37,606 bases of DNA from Gammaproteobacteria bacterium (GTDB taxonomy: Bacteria > Pseudomonadota > Gammaproteobacteria > Steroidobacterales > Steroidobacteraceae), in assembly GCA_012026925.1 (NCBI GenBank), contig VEPJ01000085.1:1-37606 (forward strand). Reading direction: 5' to 3'. Of this stretch, positions 26,956 through 34,821 are shown piece after piece. The notes under the pieces were generated by a model. It saw only the letters and a list, made by a program, of their open reading frames with translations. It did no database searches and had not been told where the DNA came from. The first letter of the stretch is position 1; the number at the start of each line of letters is the position of its first letter. Both the position numbers and the translations under genes were made by a program.

Positions 26956-26984
26956 TGTATAGCAGCGCGCCCCATTGCGGACAA
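26956..26984 (-). promoter_or_regulatory. Predicted sigma-70 promoter of the MaoC operon
   Basis: On the minus strand TTGTCC (26984-26979) and TATACA (26961-26956) are 17 bases apart, four of six matches each. The -10 lies 44 bases before the MaoC start. It is back to back with the promoter predicted for the divergent CoA-transferase. Confidence 0.45.
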
Positions 26985-26989
26985 TGCGC

Positions 26990-27019
26990 TTGCCGGTCCG
27001 GAGAAGCGGCGGTTAGGCT
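26990..27019 (+). promoter_or_regulatory. Predicted promoter of the divergent CoA-transferase gene
   Basis: TTGCCG (26990-26995) and TAGGCT (27014-27019) with an 18-base spacer, 33 bases before ATG 27053, which has a GAGGA ribosome site. Match is weaker than for the opposite promoter. Confidence 0.35.
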
Positions 27020-27052
27020 GCCGCGGTCTGGGTGGACCACGAGGACCGTCGC

Positions 27053-28255
27053 ATGGCCGGGCCGCTGGAGGGTGTGAAAGTCGTCGAGTTGACCAGCGTC
27101 GTGCTGGGGCCGTGGGCGTGCCAGATCCTCGCGGACATGGGCGCCGACGTCGTCAAGATCGAGGCCCCGGGCGGGGACAGCAACCGGCAGCTGGGTGCGT
27201 ACCGCCACAAGGGCATGGCGGCCCTTTACCTCACCTGCAACCGCAACAAGCGCAGCATCGTGCTCGACGTGAAGCAGCCGGCGGCGAAGCAGGCGGTGCT
27301 CGACCTCGTGAAGACGGCGGACGTATTCGTCCACAACAACCGGCCGCAGGTCATGACCAAGCTCGGGCTCGACTATGAGGCCCTGAGCGCCGTCAACCCG
27401 CGACTCATCTACTGCGGCTCCTACGGCTATGCGCGGAAGGGCCCCTACGGCTCGAAAGGCGCGCTCGACGACTCGATCCAGTCCATCGCGGGCGTCGCGA
27501 TGCTGAACAAGCTCGTGCTGGGCGAGCCGCGTTACCTGCCGACCGTGGTCGCCGACAAGACGACGGCGATCACCGTCGTCTACGGCGTCCTCGCCGCGCT
27601 CTACAACCGGGAGCGGACCGGTCGCGGCCAGGAGGTCGAGGTCCCGATGTTCGAGACCATGGTCTCGTTCGTGATGGCCGAGCACCTGTGGGGCATGGCC
27701 TTCGAGCCGCCGCTCGGCCCGCCGGGGTACGTGCGGCTCATGAGCGTCCATCGGCGGCCCTACAGGACGCAGGATGGCTACGTCGCCATCCTGCCGTACA
27801 TGAACGCGCACTGGGAGACGTTCTGCGACGTGGTAGGGCGGCCGGACCTGAAGACCGACCCGCGCTTCGTCACCATGGCCGACCGCACGAAGAACATCGA
27901 CGACACGTACGCCGAGACGGCGAAGATCATGGCGACGCGCACCACGTCCGAGTGGCTCGGCCTGTTCGCGTCGACCAGCGTGCCCATCAATCGCGTCAAT
28001 ACGCTCGAGGACCTCGCGCAGGATCCGCACCTCGTCGAGACCGGCTTCTGGAAGACAGTGGATCACCCGACCGAGGGGAAGCTGCGCACCACGGCGTTCC
28101 CGGTGAACTTCTCCGGCACGCCGGCCGAGGTCACGCGCCGCCACGCGCCGCGGCTCGGCGAGCACACGCGCGAGGTGCTGCGCGAGATCGGCTACGCGCC
28201 GCAGCAGATCGACTCGATGCTGGCCTCGGGCGCGGCGCTCACGGCTGGCGAATGA
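27053..28255 (+). CDS. Class III (CaiB/BaiF) CoA-transferase, copy 3
   Basis: 400 residues: MAGPLEGVKVVELTSVVLGPWACQILADMGADVVKIEAPGG, NRNKRSIVLDVKQPAAKQAV, VFVHNNRPQVMTKLGLDYE, GSYGYARKGPYG, and catalytic Asp168 in PTVVADKTTAITVVYG. The C-terminus PRLGEHTREVLREIGYAPQQ fits the family. ATG 27053 is chosen over GTG 27032 of the ORF track because GAGGA (27041-27045) is at ideal distance. It is divergent from the MaoC operon and 17 bases before the amidohydrolase-like gene. The VVADK active-site block differs from copies 1 and 2, so this is a third sub-type, not a recent duplicate. Confidence 0.92.
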   Translation: MAGPLEGVKVVELTSVVLGPWACQILADMGADVVKIEAPGGDSNRQLGAYRHKGMAALYLTCNRNKRSIVLDVKQPAAKQAVLDLVKTADVFVHNNRPQVMTKLGLDYEALSAVNPRLIYCGSYGYARKGPYGSKGALDDSIQSIAGVAMLNKLVLGEPRYLPTVVADKTTAITVVYGVLAALYNRERTGRGQEVEVPMFETMVSFVMAEHLWGMAFEPPLGPPGYVRLMSVHRRPYRTQDGYVAILPYMNAHWETFCDVVGRPDLKTDPRFVTMADRTKNIDDTYAETAKIMATRTTSEWLGLFASTSVPINRVNTLEDLAQDPHLVETGFWKTVDHPTEGKLRTTAFPVNFSGTPAEVTRRHAPRLGEHTREVLREIGYAPQQIDSMLASGAALTAGE

Positions 28256-28272
28256 CACGCGGGGGTTGAACG

Positions 28273-29145
28273 ATGGGACTCGCTGAAGTGGACGTGAAGG
28301 CAATCGATGCGGTCGTCAACATCTGGACGGCCGAGGCGCTTTCGCATCGGCCCGACTGGAAGGACGGATTCTTCCAGGGCAAGGTCAAGGCCCGGAGCCC
28401 GATGTCGGCGCTGACGCTGGAGCAGACGCTCGAGCGCATGGCGGACGCCGGCATCGAGCGCGGCTTCCTCGTCGCGGCGCGCACGGGACGACTCGGGCTG
28501 CCGGGTTCGTATCACATGCCCTACGAAGTCGTGGCGAGGGCGTGCCAGAAATTCCCCGGCCGCTTCTACGGTCTCGCGGGCGTGGACCCGACGCAGGGCA
28601 TGGAAGGCTTGCGGGCGTTCGAGGACGCCGTGAAGAACATGGGCTTCATCGGCGCGCACGCGTATCCGCACTGGTTCGAGCTCGCACCCGACCACGCGAA
28701 GTGGTATCCGTTCTACGCCAAGTGCTGCGAGCTCGGCGTGCCGTTCATGACGCAGGTGGGCCAGTCGCTCATCTATTCGCCCGACCAGCGGCTCAGGAGC
28801 GTCGGCCGTCCCATCGCGCTCGATGCCGTCGCGTGCGATTTCCCGGAACTCAAGCTGCTCGGGATCCACGTCGGCATCCCCTGGCACGACGAGATGATCG
28901 CCATGGCGTGGAAGCACGAGAACGTGTTCATCGTCGCCGATGCGCACAGCCCGAAGTACTGGCCGGAGAGCTTCGTGAAGTACATCGGCAGCTACGGGCG
29001 TAGCAAAGTTCTCTTCGGCACCGATTTCCCCGTGCTCGACTTCAAGCGCACCGTCGAGGAGATCGCCGCACTCGGCTTCAAGCCGGAGGTTCGGAAGGCG
29101 CTGCTGCGCGACAACGCGCTGCGCGTCTTCGGCATCGCCGAGTAG
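28273..29145 (+). CDS. Amidohydrolase_2-family protein lacking the N-terminal HxH motif
   Basis: 290 residues of the ACMSD-like TIM-barrel family: ADAGIERGFLVAARTGRLG, RFYGLAGVDPTQGMEGLRAFEDAVKNMGFIGAHAYPHW, YAKCCELGVPFMTQVGQS, LGIHVGIPWHDEMIAMAWKHENVFIVADAHSPKYWP and VLFGTDFPVLD with Asp251. Members normally begin with IDxHxH, two metal ligands; here the same place reads IDAVVNIWT, so both His are absent. The middle His residues and the final Asp remain. It may bind metal differently, act without metal as a hydratase or decarboxylase-like enzyme, or be non-catalytic. It forms a pair with CoA-transferase copy 3, 17 bases upstream, so it probably belongs to the same pathway. Confidence 0.85.
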   Translation: MGLAEVDVKAIDAVVNIWTAEALSHRPDWKDGFFQGKVKARSPMSALTLEQTLERMADAGIERGFLVAARTGRLGLPGSYHMPYEVVARACQKFPGRFYGLAGVDPTQGMEGLRAFEDAVKNMGFIGAHAYPHWFELAPDHAKWYPFYAKCCELGVPFMTQVGQSLIYSPDQRLRSVGRPIALDAVACDFPELKLLGIHVGIPWHDEMIAMAWKHENVFIVADAHSPKYWPESFVKYIGSYGRSKVLFGTDFPVLDFKRTVEEIAALGFKPEVRKALLRDNALRVFGIAE

Positions 29146-29147
29146 AA

Positions 29148-29177
29148 GGGGACAGTCCCCGATAGGGGACTGTCCCC
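29148..29177. terminator. 13-base perfect hairpin between convergent genes
   Basis: ggggacagtcccc and ggggactgtcccc are perfect reverse complements around gata, two bases after the amidohydrolase stop and nine before the TonB receptor stop. Each arm is itself nearly palindromic (gggga...tcccc). Position suggests a bidirectional terminator, but there is no T run. ggggacagtcccc is a motif I remember as dispersed repeats in many proteobacteria, so it may be a REP-like element used as a terminator. Confidence 0.7.
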
Positions 29178-29186
29178 GGTTTGCCA

Positions 29187-31721
29187 TCAGAACTTGTAGG
29201 TGACGTCCACGCCGTAGGAGTCGCCGGGCGACTGGTGGATGAACGACCCGCCGAACTCCGGCGCCGGGATGATCTCCTGCAGGTAGTCCGAGTTGCCGAC
29301 GTTCCGGCCCCAGCCCGTGACGCTCCAGTTGGCCCCCGACACGCCGAGGCGGACGTTGACCGCCGCGTACGCGTCGCGCTTCTGCTTCGCGAAATTGCCG
29401 TTGCCGAAGCCGTAGCCGGTGAACAGGTTGGGCAGCGTCTCGTTCTGCACCGGGCTGAACCACGTCTCGCCGACGAACTCGCCGTCCACGCGCGCCAGCA
29501 GCTGCAGGGCGCTGGTCATCGGGTAGTTCCACTCGATGCCGAGGTTGCCGGTGTAGTCGGGCGCGTACGGCACGCTGTTGTTCTTCGTGTACGGGCGCCC
29601 GCTGTACTTGTCGATGTTGCTGTCGTTGTACGAGTAGCCGCCGTAGATGCTGACGGTGTCGAGCACGTTCCAGTGGAAGTCGAACTCGGCGCCCTTGATG
29701 GTCACCTCGTCGAGGTTCGTGACGACGCGCAGCAGGCCGAACGGGCCCGCGAAGAAGTTGAAGTACAGCATGTCGCTGACGCTGGTGTAGAACAGCGCGC
29801 CGTTCAGGCTCACGCGGCGGTCCATCAGCACCGACTTGAAGCCGACTTCCGCGGCCTTCGACACTTCCTTCTTGTAGTTGTCCTTGACGTCCGTGATGTT
29901 CTTGATGCCCTCGGCCTGGTTGTAATACAGGTTGCCGTAGTACTGGTTGATCGTCGCCTCGCTGCCCGACGAATTGAAGCCGCCGCTGCGGAACCCGTAA
30001 CCGTAGGAGGCGAACAGCGACCAATCTTCGTCGACCTTCCAGTTCGCCGAGAACTTCGGCTGCAGCTGGGAGAACGTCCTGCTGCGGTCCGGGATGCCGT
30101 CGGTCGCGTAGGACGGGGTGGCCGTGTACGCCGGGTTGATGTACGGGTTCTGCGCGAAATTGAAGAGCGGCGTCTGCGCGCGGCACGCGGTCGGGTTATT
30201 CGCGTTGCAGACCGGCACGTTGTTGTTCACGTCGCGCTTCTCGGTGTCGTAACGCAGCGCGAGCGCGAGCTCGACGTTGTCCACGACGTCGTAGGCGATC
30301 TGCCCGAAGATCGAGTAGACGTCGGTCTTGAACGTATCGTCGTAGAGCAGGTCGGTCGGGTTCTTCCCGCTCGTGGGCACGAACGCCCTGGCCGTGAATC
30401 CCTGGTTCAGGTCGGCGCCCTGCGATACCACGACGTCGCGGTTGATGTACGCGTAGTACAGGCCGCCCAGCCAGCGGAGGCGCTCCTGCCCGGGCGAGGT
30501 GAGGCGCACTTCGATGCTGGTGTCCTGCTGGTTGCGCTGCTGGTACTGGTAGCCGTCGCAGGTCGCCGGGCTGTAGGGCGGCAGGAAGCTGCCGAGGTTG
30601 TTCTGGTACCAGATGTTCGACGGCAGCAGGAAGAACGGCGAGGGCAGCTGGAAGCCGTCCGCGATCAGCTGGTCGTTCGACGCGCGGCAGGTCGGGTTAA
30701 GGCCGTAGAGGCCGAACGCGGCGCTCGTGCCGTCGGTCAGGAAGTAGTTCTCCTGGTCGTTGTACGCGATGTAGCTCGTGAGCGTCGCGAAATCGAGGTC
30801 CCAGTCGCCCTTCAGCGAGAAGTTGTAGTTGGTCTGCTCGTTGCGCGGCTTGATGTTGTTGATGTACTCGAACTTGTGGTTGTTCGGGTTCTCGTAGAAC
30901 GACGGCGTGTTGAGGAACGCCGCGGCATCCACGAGGGCGAGCGATGCGTTGAAGTTGATCGCGCCCGAACTGAGCTGCGAGTACTTCGCCTTGAAGTCCA
31001 TCTGGCCGCCGGCGGCGTCGAACAGCAGGCGACCCGTGACGCCGTCCTCCGAGAAGAAGTCCACGCAGCCGTCGCAGCCGCGGAAGATGTTCTTGAACTG
31101 GCCGTCGGTGCTGCGCGTGTAGGCCGACAGCGAACCGCGCACGTCGCCGGCCAGGGGTCCGCCGAGGTACAGGCTCGCGTTGTAGGTCGTGTCGGTGCCG
31201 TATCCGGCGTTGACCTGCGCCTCGAACGTGTCGCCCGGCTTGCGCGTCGTGACGATGAACGCACCGGCGACAGCATTGCGGCCGTACAACGCGCCCTGCG
31301 GACCCTTCAGCACCTCGATCTGGGTGACGTTGGCGAGTTCCTGGTTCAACGCGTTCGGGTTCGTCTGCAGCACGCCGTCCACGACGAGCGCGAAGTTCGT
31401 CTCCGTGTCGCGCCCGGTGTTGATGCCGCGGATGCTGACCTGCATGTCGCCGACTTCCGCGCTGTGCACCACCGACACGCCCGGCGTGAGCGCGATGAAA
31501 TCCTCCGGCCGCTGGATGCCGGCGTTCTTGATTTCGTTCTGCGTGAAGGCCGTGATGGTGACCGGGACGTCCTGGATGTTCTCCGCGCGCTGGCGCGCGG
31601 TCACCACGATTTCCTCGATCTGGCCGGAGGTCTCTGCTGCCTGCAGGACCGCCGGAACCGCGAGCAGGGACGCGCCGTGCGCCGCTGCAAGAGCAAACAG
31701 ACGAGACTTGCCGAACTTCAT
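29187..31721 (-). CDS. TonB-dependent receptor next to the acyl-CoA locus
   Basis: 844 residues. Signal peptide up to about residue 29 (FALAAAHGASLLAVPAVLQAAE), TonB box IEEIVVTARQR (35-45), plug AENIQDVPVTITAFTQNEIKNAG, VSIRGINTGRDTETNFALVVDGV, IEVLKGPQGALYGRNAVAGAFIV, and a barrel ending GDSYGVDVTYKF. VVTARQR...QDVPVTI is the plug style common in receptors for organic substrates in sphingomonads and some gammaproteobacteria rather than classic siderophore receptors. An RGCDGCVD stretch is an unusual CxxC in a predicted loop. GGGGG precedes the ATG. Convergent with the amidohydrolase gene; import of that pathway's substrate is possible but unproved. Confidence 0.93.
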   Translation of the reverse strand: MKFGKSRLFALAAAHGASLLAVPAVLQAAETSGQIEEIVVTARQRAENIQDVPVTITAFTQNEIKNAGIQRPEDFIALTPGVSVVHSAEVGDMQVSIRGINTGRDTETNFALVVDGVLQTNPNALNQELANVTQIEVLKGPQGALYGRNAVAGAFIVTTRKPGDTFEAQVNAGYGTDTTYNASLYLGGPLAGDVRGSLSAYTRSTDGQFKNIFRGCDGCVDFFSEDGVTGRLLFDAAGGQMDFKAKYSQLSSGAINFNASLALVDAAAFLNTPSFYENPNNHKFEYINNIKPRNEQTNYNFSLKGDWDLDFATLTSYIAYNDQENYFLTDGTSAAFGLYGLNPTCRASNDQLIADGFQLPSPFFLLPSNIWYQNNLGSFLPPYSPATCDGYQYQQRNQQDTSIEVRLTSPGQERLRWLGGLYYAYINRDVVVSQGADLNQGFTARAFVPTSGKNPTDLLYDDTFKTDVYSIFGQIAYDVVDNVELALALRYDTEKRDVNNNVPVCNANNPTACRAQTPLFNFAQNPYINPAYTATPSYATDGIPDRSRTFSQLQPKFSANWKVDEDWSLFASYGYGFRSGGFNSSGSEATINQYYGNLYYNQAEGIKNITDVKDNYKKEVSKAAEVGFKSVLMDRRVSLNGALFYTSVSDMLYFNFFAGPFGLLRVVTNLDEVTIKGAEFDFHWNVLDTVSIYGGYSYNDSNIDKYSGRPYTKNNSVPYAPDYTGNLGIEWNYPMTSALQLLARVDGEFVGETWFSPVQNETLPNLFTGYGFGNGNFAKQKRDAYAAVNVRLGVSGANWSVTGWGRNVGNSDYLQEIIPAPEFGGSFIHQSPGDSYGVDVTYKF

Positions 31722-31778
31722 GTAATCCCCCTGCCTTGGTTGACCACGCCCGTTCGAGCGGGCGATTGACTCGTTGCG

Positions 31779-31808
31779 AACATACCACCGGCTACGGACC
31801 GCTCACAA
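31779..31808 (-). promoter_or_regulatory. Predicted sigma-70 promoter of the second TonB receptor
   Basis: On the minus strand TTGTGA (31808-31803) and TATGTT (31784-31779), spacer 18, 58 bases before the ATG. In the leader lies an imperfect palindrome gcccgttcgagcgggc (31748-31763), a possible operator or small hairpin. Confidence 0.42.
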
Positions 31809-31866
31809 TTCAAAACTGAACGCGACTTGGCCGTTCGAGAAAGCCGGTACCCCAGGCACCGACGGA

Positions 31867-31890
31867 CCGTGTTGCATTGCGGCAACATGG
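31867..31890. promoter_or_regulatory. Inverted repeat upstream of PEP carboxylase
   Basis: ccgtgttgc and gcaacatgg pair over nine bases with one mismatch around a six-base loop, about 105 bases before the PEP carboxylase ATG. A taggat -10-like hexamer follows at 31910-31915 without a clear -35. It may be an operator. The rest of 31722-31995 has no gene I can support; the upstream extension of the ORF track frame to 31774 is not protein-like. Confidence 0.3.
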
Positions 31891-31995
31891 ACGGGCGCAC
31901 GGGGTCTGCTAGGATTCGCATCAGCAACGGCAGCCGATTCAAGCGACCCACCGGGCGCACGACCCCCAGAAGAGCTCCAACCGGTCCACGCGGCC

Positions 31996-34716
31996 ATGGC
32001 CCGCAAAGGCATCTATTTCCCCATCAAGGACGCGGCGCTGCGCGACGACGTGCATGCGCTCGGCCAGCTGGTCGGCGAAGTCATCCGCGACCAGTGCGGC
32101 GACGACCTGTTCGAGGTCGTCGAAGGCGACCGGCAGGCGGCGATCGGGCGCCGCCAGGGCGACGCCGAGGAAACTGTGCAACTGGTCGTGCGCACCCAGG
32201 GTCGCTCCCCGGCCGAGGCGCTCGAGATCATTCGGGCGTTCTCTGCCTGGTTCCAGATGGTCAACACCGCCGAGAAGGTGCACCGCGTGCGCCGGCGCCG
32301 GCAGTACATGAACGACAGCAGCACGCCGCAGCCCGGCGGGCTGGAGGAATGTTTCGCGCGGCTGCGTTCCCGTGGCGTCACCCTGCAGCAGGTCGCAGCC
32401 GTGCTCGGGCAGGTGAGCATCGAGCCGGTCTTTACCGCCCACCCGACCGAGTCCACCCGGCGTACGCTGCTCCGGCAGCAGCAGCGCATCGCCCGCCTGC
32501 TGATCGACCGGCTCGATCCGTCCCAGACGCCCGCCGAGCGGCACGCCACTGTGGAGCGCGTGCGCACGGAGCTCACCACGGCGTGGCAGACGGCGGACAA
32601 CTCGCGGGAGCGCCTGACGGTGGCGGACGAACGCGAGCACGTGCTGTTCTTCCTGGTCGAAGTGATCTACGAGGTCATCCCGGCGTTCTACGAGGAGCTC
32701 GAGCGCGCGCTCGGCCGCGTCTTCGGCGAGGCTGCGTCCGGCGTCCACGTACCGGAGGTGCTGCACTTCGGCTCCTGGGTCGGCGGCGACATGGACGGAC
32801 ACCCGGACGTGCACGCGAAGACCATCCGGGAGAGCTGCAACCGGCACCACCAGCTCATCGTCAACCGCTATTTCGTCGAGGCGCAGGTGCTCGCCGAGAA
32901 GCTGAGCCAGAGTGAAAGCCGCGTCGACGTGTCGCCGCAGGTCAACGCGCGGATCGAGGCGTACCGGAGCCTGGTGCCCGGGGCACGGGCGACGACGCCC
33001 GCAAGCCACGATCGCATGCCGTACCGGGTGTTCCTCGGCCAGATCGCAGAGCGCCTGCGCGCGACCTATGACGGGCGCTCGGGCCAGTACGACCGCGTGG
33101 AGCAGTTGATCGACGACCTCGAGCTGATCGCCGGGAGCCTCGCCCAGCACCACGGCGGGAACGCCGGTCTCTTCCACGTGCGGCGCATGTTGCGCAGGGT
33201 GCGGACCTTCGGGTTCCATCTCGCCACGCTCGACGTCCGCCAGACGTCGCTGATGCACCGTGAGATCGTCGGCAAGGCGCTCGGCGATCCGGAGTGGATG
33301 AGCCGCGCAGCGGCCGAGCGCGCTGCGCGCCTGTCCGAGGCGATCGCGACCGATGAATCGCCGGCCGAAGACCTCGGGCCGGCCGGCAAGCGCGCCCTGT
33401 GGGTCTTCGAGGCGATGGAATTCTGCCGCAACCGCTTCGGCACACCGGCGGTCGGGACCTACGTCGTGAGTCGCGCCCGCGACATCGACGACGTGCTCTC
33501 GGTGCTGCTGCTCGCGCGCTGGGCAGGGATGGCCGATGGGCCGGGTGGTCAGGTCCCGCTCGACGTGGCGCCGCTCTTCGAATCGGTCGCCGCCCTCGAG
33601 GAGGCCGGTGACATCGTCGGCCGGTTGCTCGCCAACCCGGTCTATCGTGCGCACCTGGCCGAGCGGGGCAATCGCCAGGTGGTGATGCTCGGCTACTGGG
33701 ACAGCAACAAGTCGGCGGGGATGGTCGCGGCGCGCTGGTTGCTGCGAACCGCGCAGGAGGCGATGGTCGCCGCCTGCGATGCCGCGGGCGTGCAGCTCGT
33801 CGTGTTCCACGGCCGCGGCAGCTCGCTCAGCCGCAGCGGGGGGCGTACCGAGGCGCTGGTGCGGAGCGTGCCGCCGGGAGCCATGCGCGGCGTGCTCCGC
33901 GTGACGCAGCAGGGCGAGAGCATCAACGAGCGCTTCGGCCTGCGACCGATCGCGCTCCGCAGCTTCGAGCAGACCGTGAGCTCGGTGACCCTGGCGGCTT
34001 CCGGCTTCCACGGCCCGGAACTCGTGGACACGCGCTGGCGCGAGGCCATGACGCTGCTCGGTCGCGAGAGCAAGCGGTGCTACCGCGAATTGGTCCACGA
34101 CGAGCCGGCGTTTGCCGAGTTCTTCGCGGCTGCCACGCCCGTGGACGTCATCGAGCGCATGCAGATCGGCTCGCGGCCGGTCTCGCGGAGCGAGCGTCGG
34201 GACGTCGACTCGCTCAGGGCGGTGCCGTGGATGTTCGCGTGGTCGCAGAGCCGTCACATGCTGCCGGGCTGGTTCGCGACCGGGACTGCGCTGGCCGCCG
34301 TCGTCGAGCAGTTCGGGGCATCGATGGTCGGCGAGATGTACGGGCGCTGGCCGTTCTTCGAGGGGCTGGTGGACGACGTCGAGGTCATGCTGGCCCGGGC
34401 CGACATGGGTATCGCGGCGTTCTACGACCAGCTCGCCCGGCCGGAGCACGCCCGGTTTGCCGCAGCCATCGAGGCGGAGTTCGAGAAGAGCTGCGAGCGG
34501 GTGCTGGCGATCAAGGGCTGCGCCCGGTTGCTCGACTCCGAGCCGACGCTGCAGCGCTCGATCCGCCTCCGCAATCCCTACGTCGACCCCATCCATCTCA
34601 CCCAGGTCGACCTGCTGAGGCGCTGGCGGGAAACGGACCGCCAGGATCGCGAGATCTTCGAAGCCCTGGTCGCTTCGGTGAACGGGATTTCGCAGGGCCT
34701 GCAGGGTTCGGGCTGA
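31996..34716 (+). CDS. ppc: Phosphoenolpyruvate carboxylase, divergent type
   Basis: Carboxylates PEP to oxaloacetate to refill the TCA cycle; cytoplasmic, 906 residues. Catalytic elements: His149 in FTAHPTEST (His138 in E. coli), GSWVGGDMDGHP (259-270; usually GGDRDGNP), DSNKSAGMVAARW with the conserved Lys (usually DSNKDAG), and FHGRGSSLSRSGGR (604-617; usually FHGRGGSxGRGG) with Arg613 matching E. coli Arg587. QGESINERFGLRPIALRSFE and YVDPIHLTQVDLLRRWRE follow. The C-terminus is GLQGSG instead of the canonical RNTG end, whose Asn (881) binds the inhibitor aspartate in E. coli. Start ATG 31996 gives MARKGIYFPIKDAALRDDV, a natural beginning, but has no clear ribosome site. Confidence 0.93.
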   Translation: MARKGIYFPIKDAALRDDVHALGQLVGEVIRDQCGDDLFEVVEGDRQAAIGRRQGDAEETVQLVVRTQGRSPAEALEIIRAFSAWFQMVNTAEKVHRVRRRRQYMNDSSTPQPGGLEECFARLRSRGVTLQQVAAVLGQVSIEPVFTAHPTESTRRTLLRQQQRIARLLIDRLDPSQTPAERHATVERVRTELTTAWQTADNSRERLTVADEREHVLFFLVEVIYEVIPAFYEELERALGRVFGEAASGVHVPEVLHFGSWVGGDMDGHPDVHAKTIRESCNRHHQLIVNRYFVEAQVLAEKLSQSESRVDVSPQVNARIEAYRSLVPGARATTPASHDRMPYRVFLGQIAERLRATYDGRSGQYDRVEQLIDDLELIAGSLAQHHGGNAGLFHVRRMLRRVRTFGFHLATLDVRQTSLMHREIVGKALGDPEWMSRAAAERAARLSEAIATDESPAEDLGPAGKRALWVFEAMEFCRNRFGTPAVGTYVVSRARDIDDVLSVLLLARWAGMADGPGGQVPLDVAPLFESVAALEEAGDIVGRLLANPVYRAHLAERGNRQVVMLGYWDSNKSAGMVAARWLLRTAQEAMVAACDAAGVQLVVFHGRGSSLSRSGGRTEALVRSVPPGAMRGVLRVTQQGESINERFGLRPIALRSFEQTVSSVTLAASGFHGPELVDTRWREAMTLLGRESKRCYRELVHDEPAFAEFFAAATPVDVIERMQIGSRPVSRSERRDVDSLRAVPWMFAWSQSRHMLPGWFATGTALAAVVEQFGASMVGEMYGRWPFFEGLVDDVEVMLARADMGIAAFYDQLARPEHARFAAAIEAEFEKSCERVLAIKGCARLLDSEPTLQRSIRLRNPYVDPIHLTQVDLLRRWRETDRQDREIFEALVASVNGISQGLQGSG

Positions 34717-34732
34717 CTGCACGTTTCCCTTG

Positions 34733-34761
34733 TTGACTCCCGTGTGACGCTGCACTAGCGT
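34733..34761 (+). promoter_or_regulatory. Predicted promoter of the Lys/Ala-rich protein gene
   Basis: TTGACT (34733-34738) and TAGCGT (34756-34761), spacer 17, about 60 bases before ATG 34822. The -35 matches five of six, the -10 three of six. Confidence 0.4.
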
Positions 34762-34821
34762 CGATCGCGGGCAAGGGCATGCGCGGCCTTCGCCGCGCCC
34801 CGGTACACACGAGGGTTCTCC

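Noticed and set aside
29181-31769. 862-residue plus-strand ORF opposite the second TonB receptor
   Set aside because: Val/Arg/Asp-rich shadow with no recognisable motif; the opposite strand encodes a complete receptor.
31798-31810. Minus-strand aattgtgagcgg resembles half of the lac operator next to a TATGTT box
   Set aside because: Only a half-site, no lac genes or LacI-type regulator in the window; chance similarity is likely.
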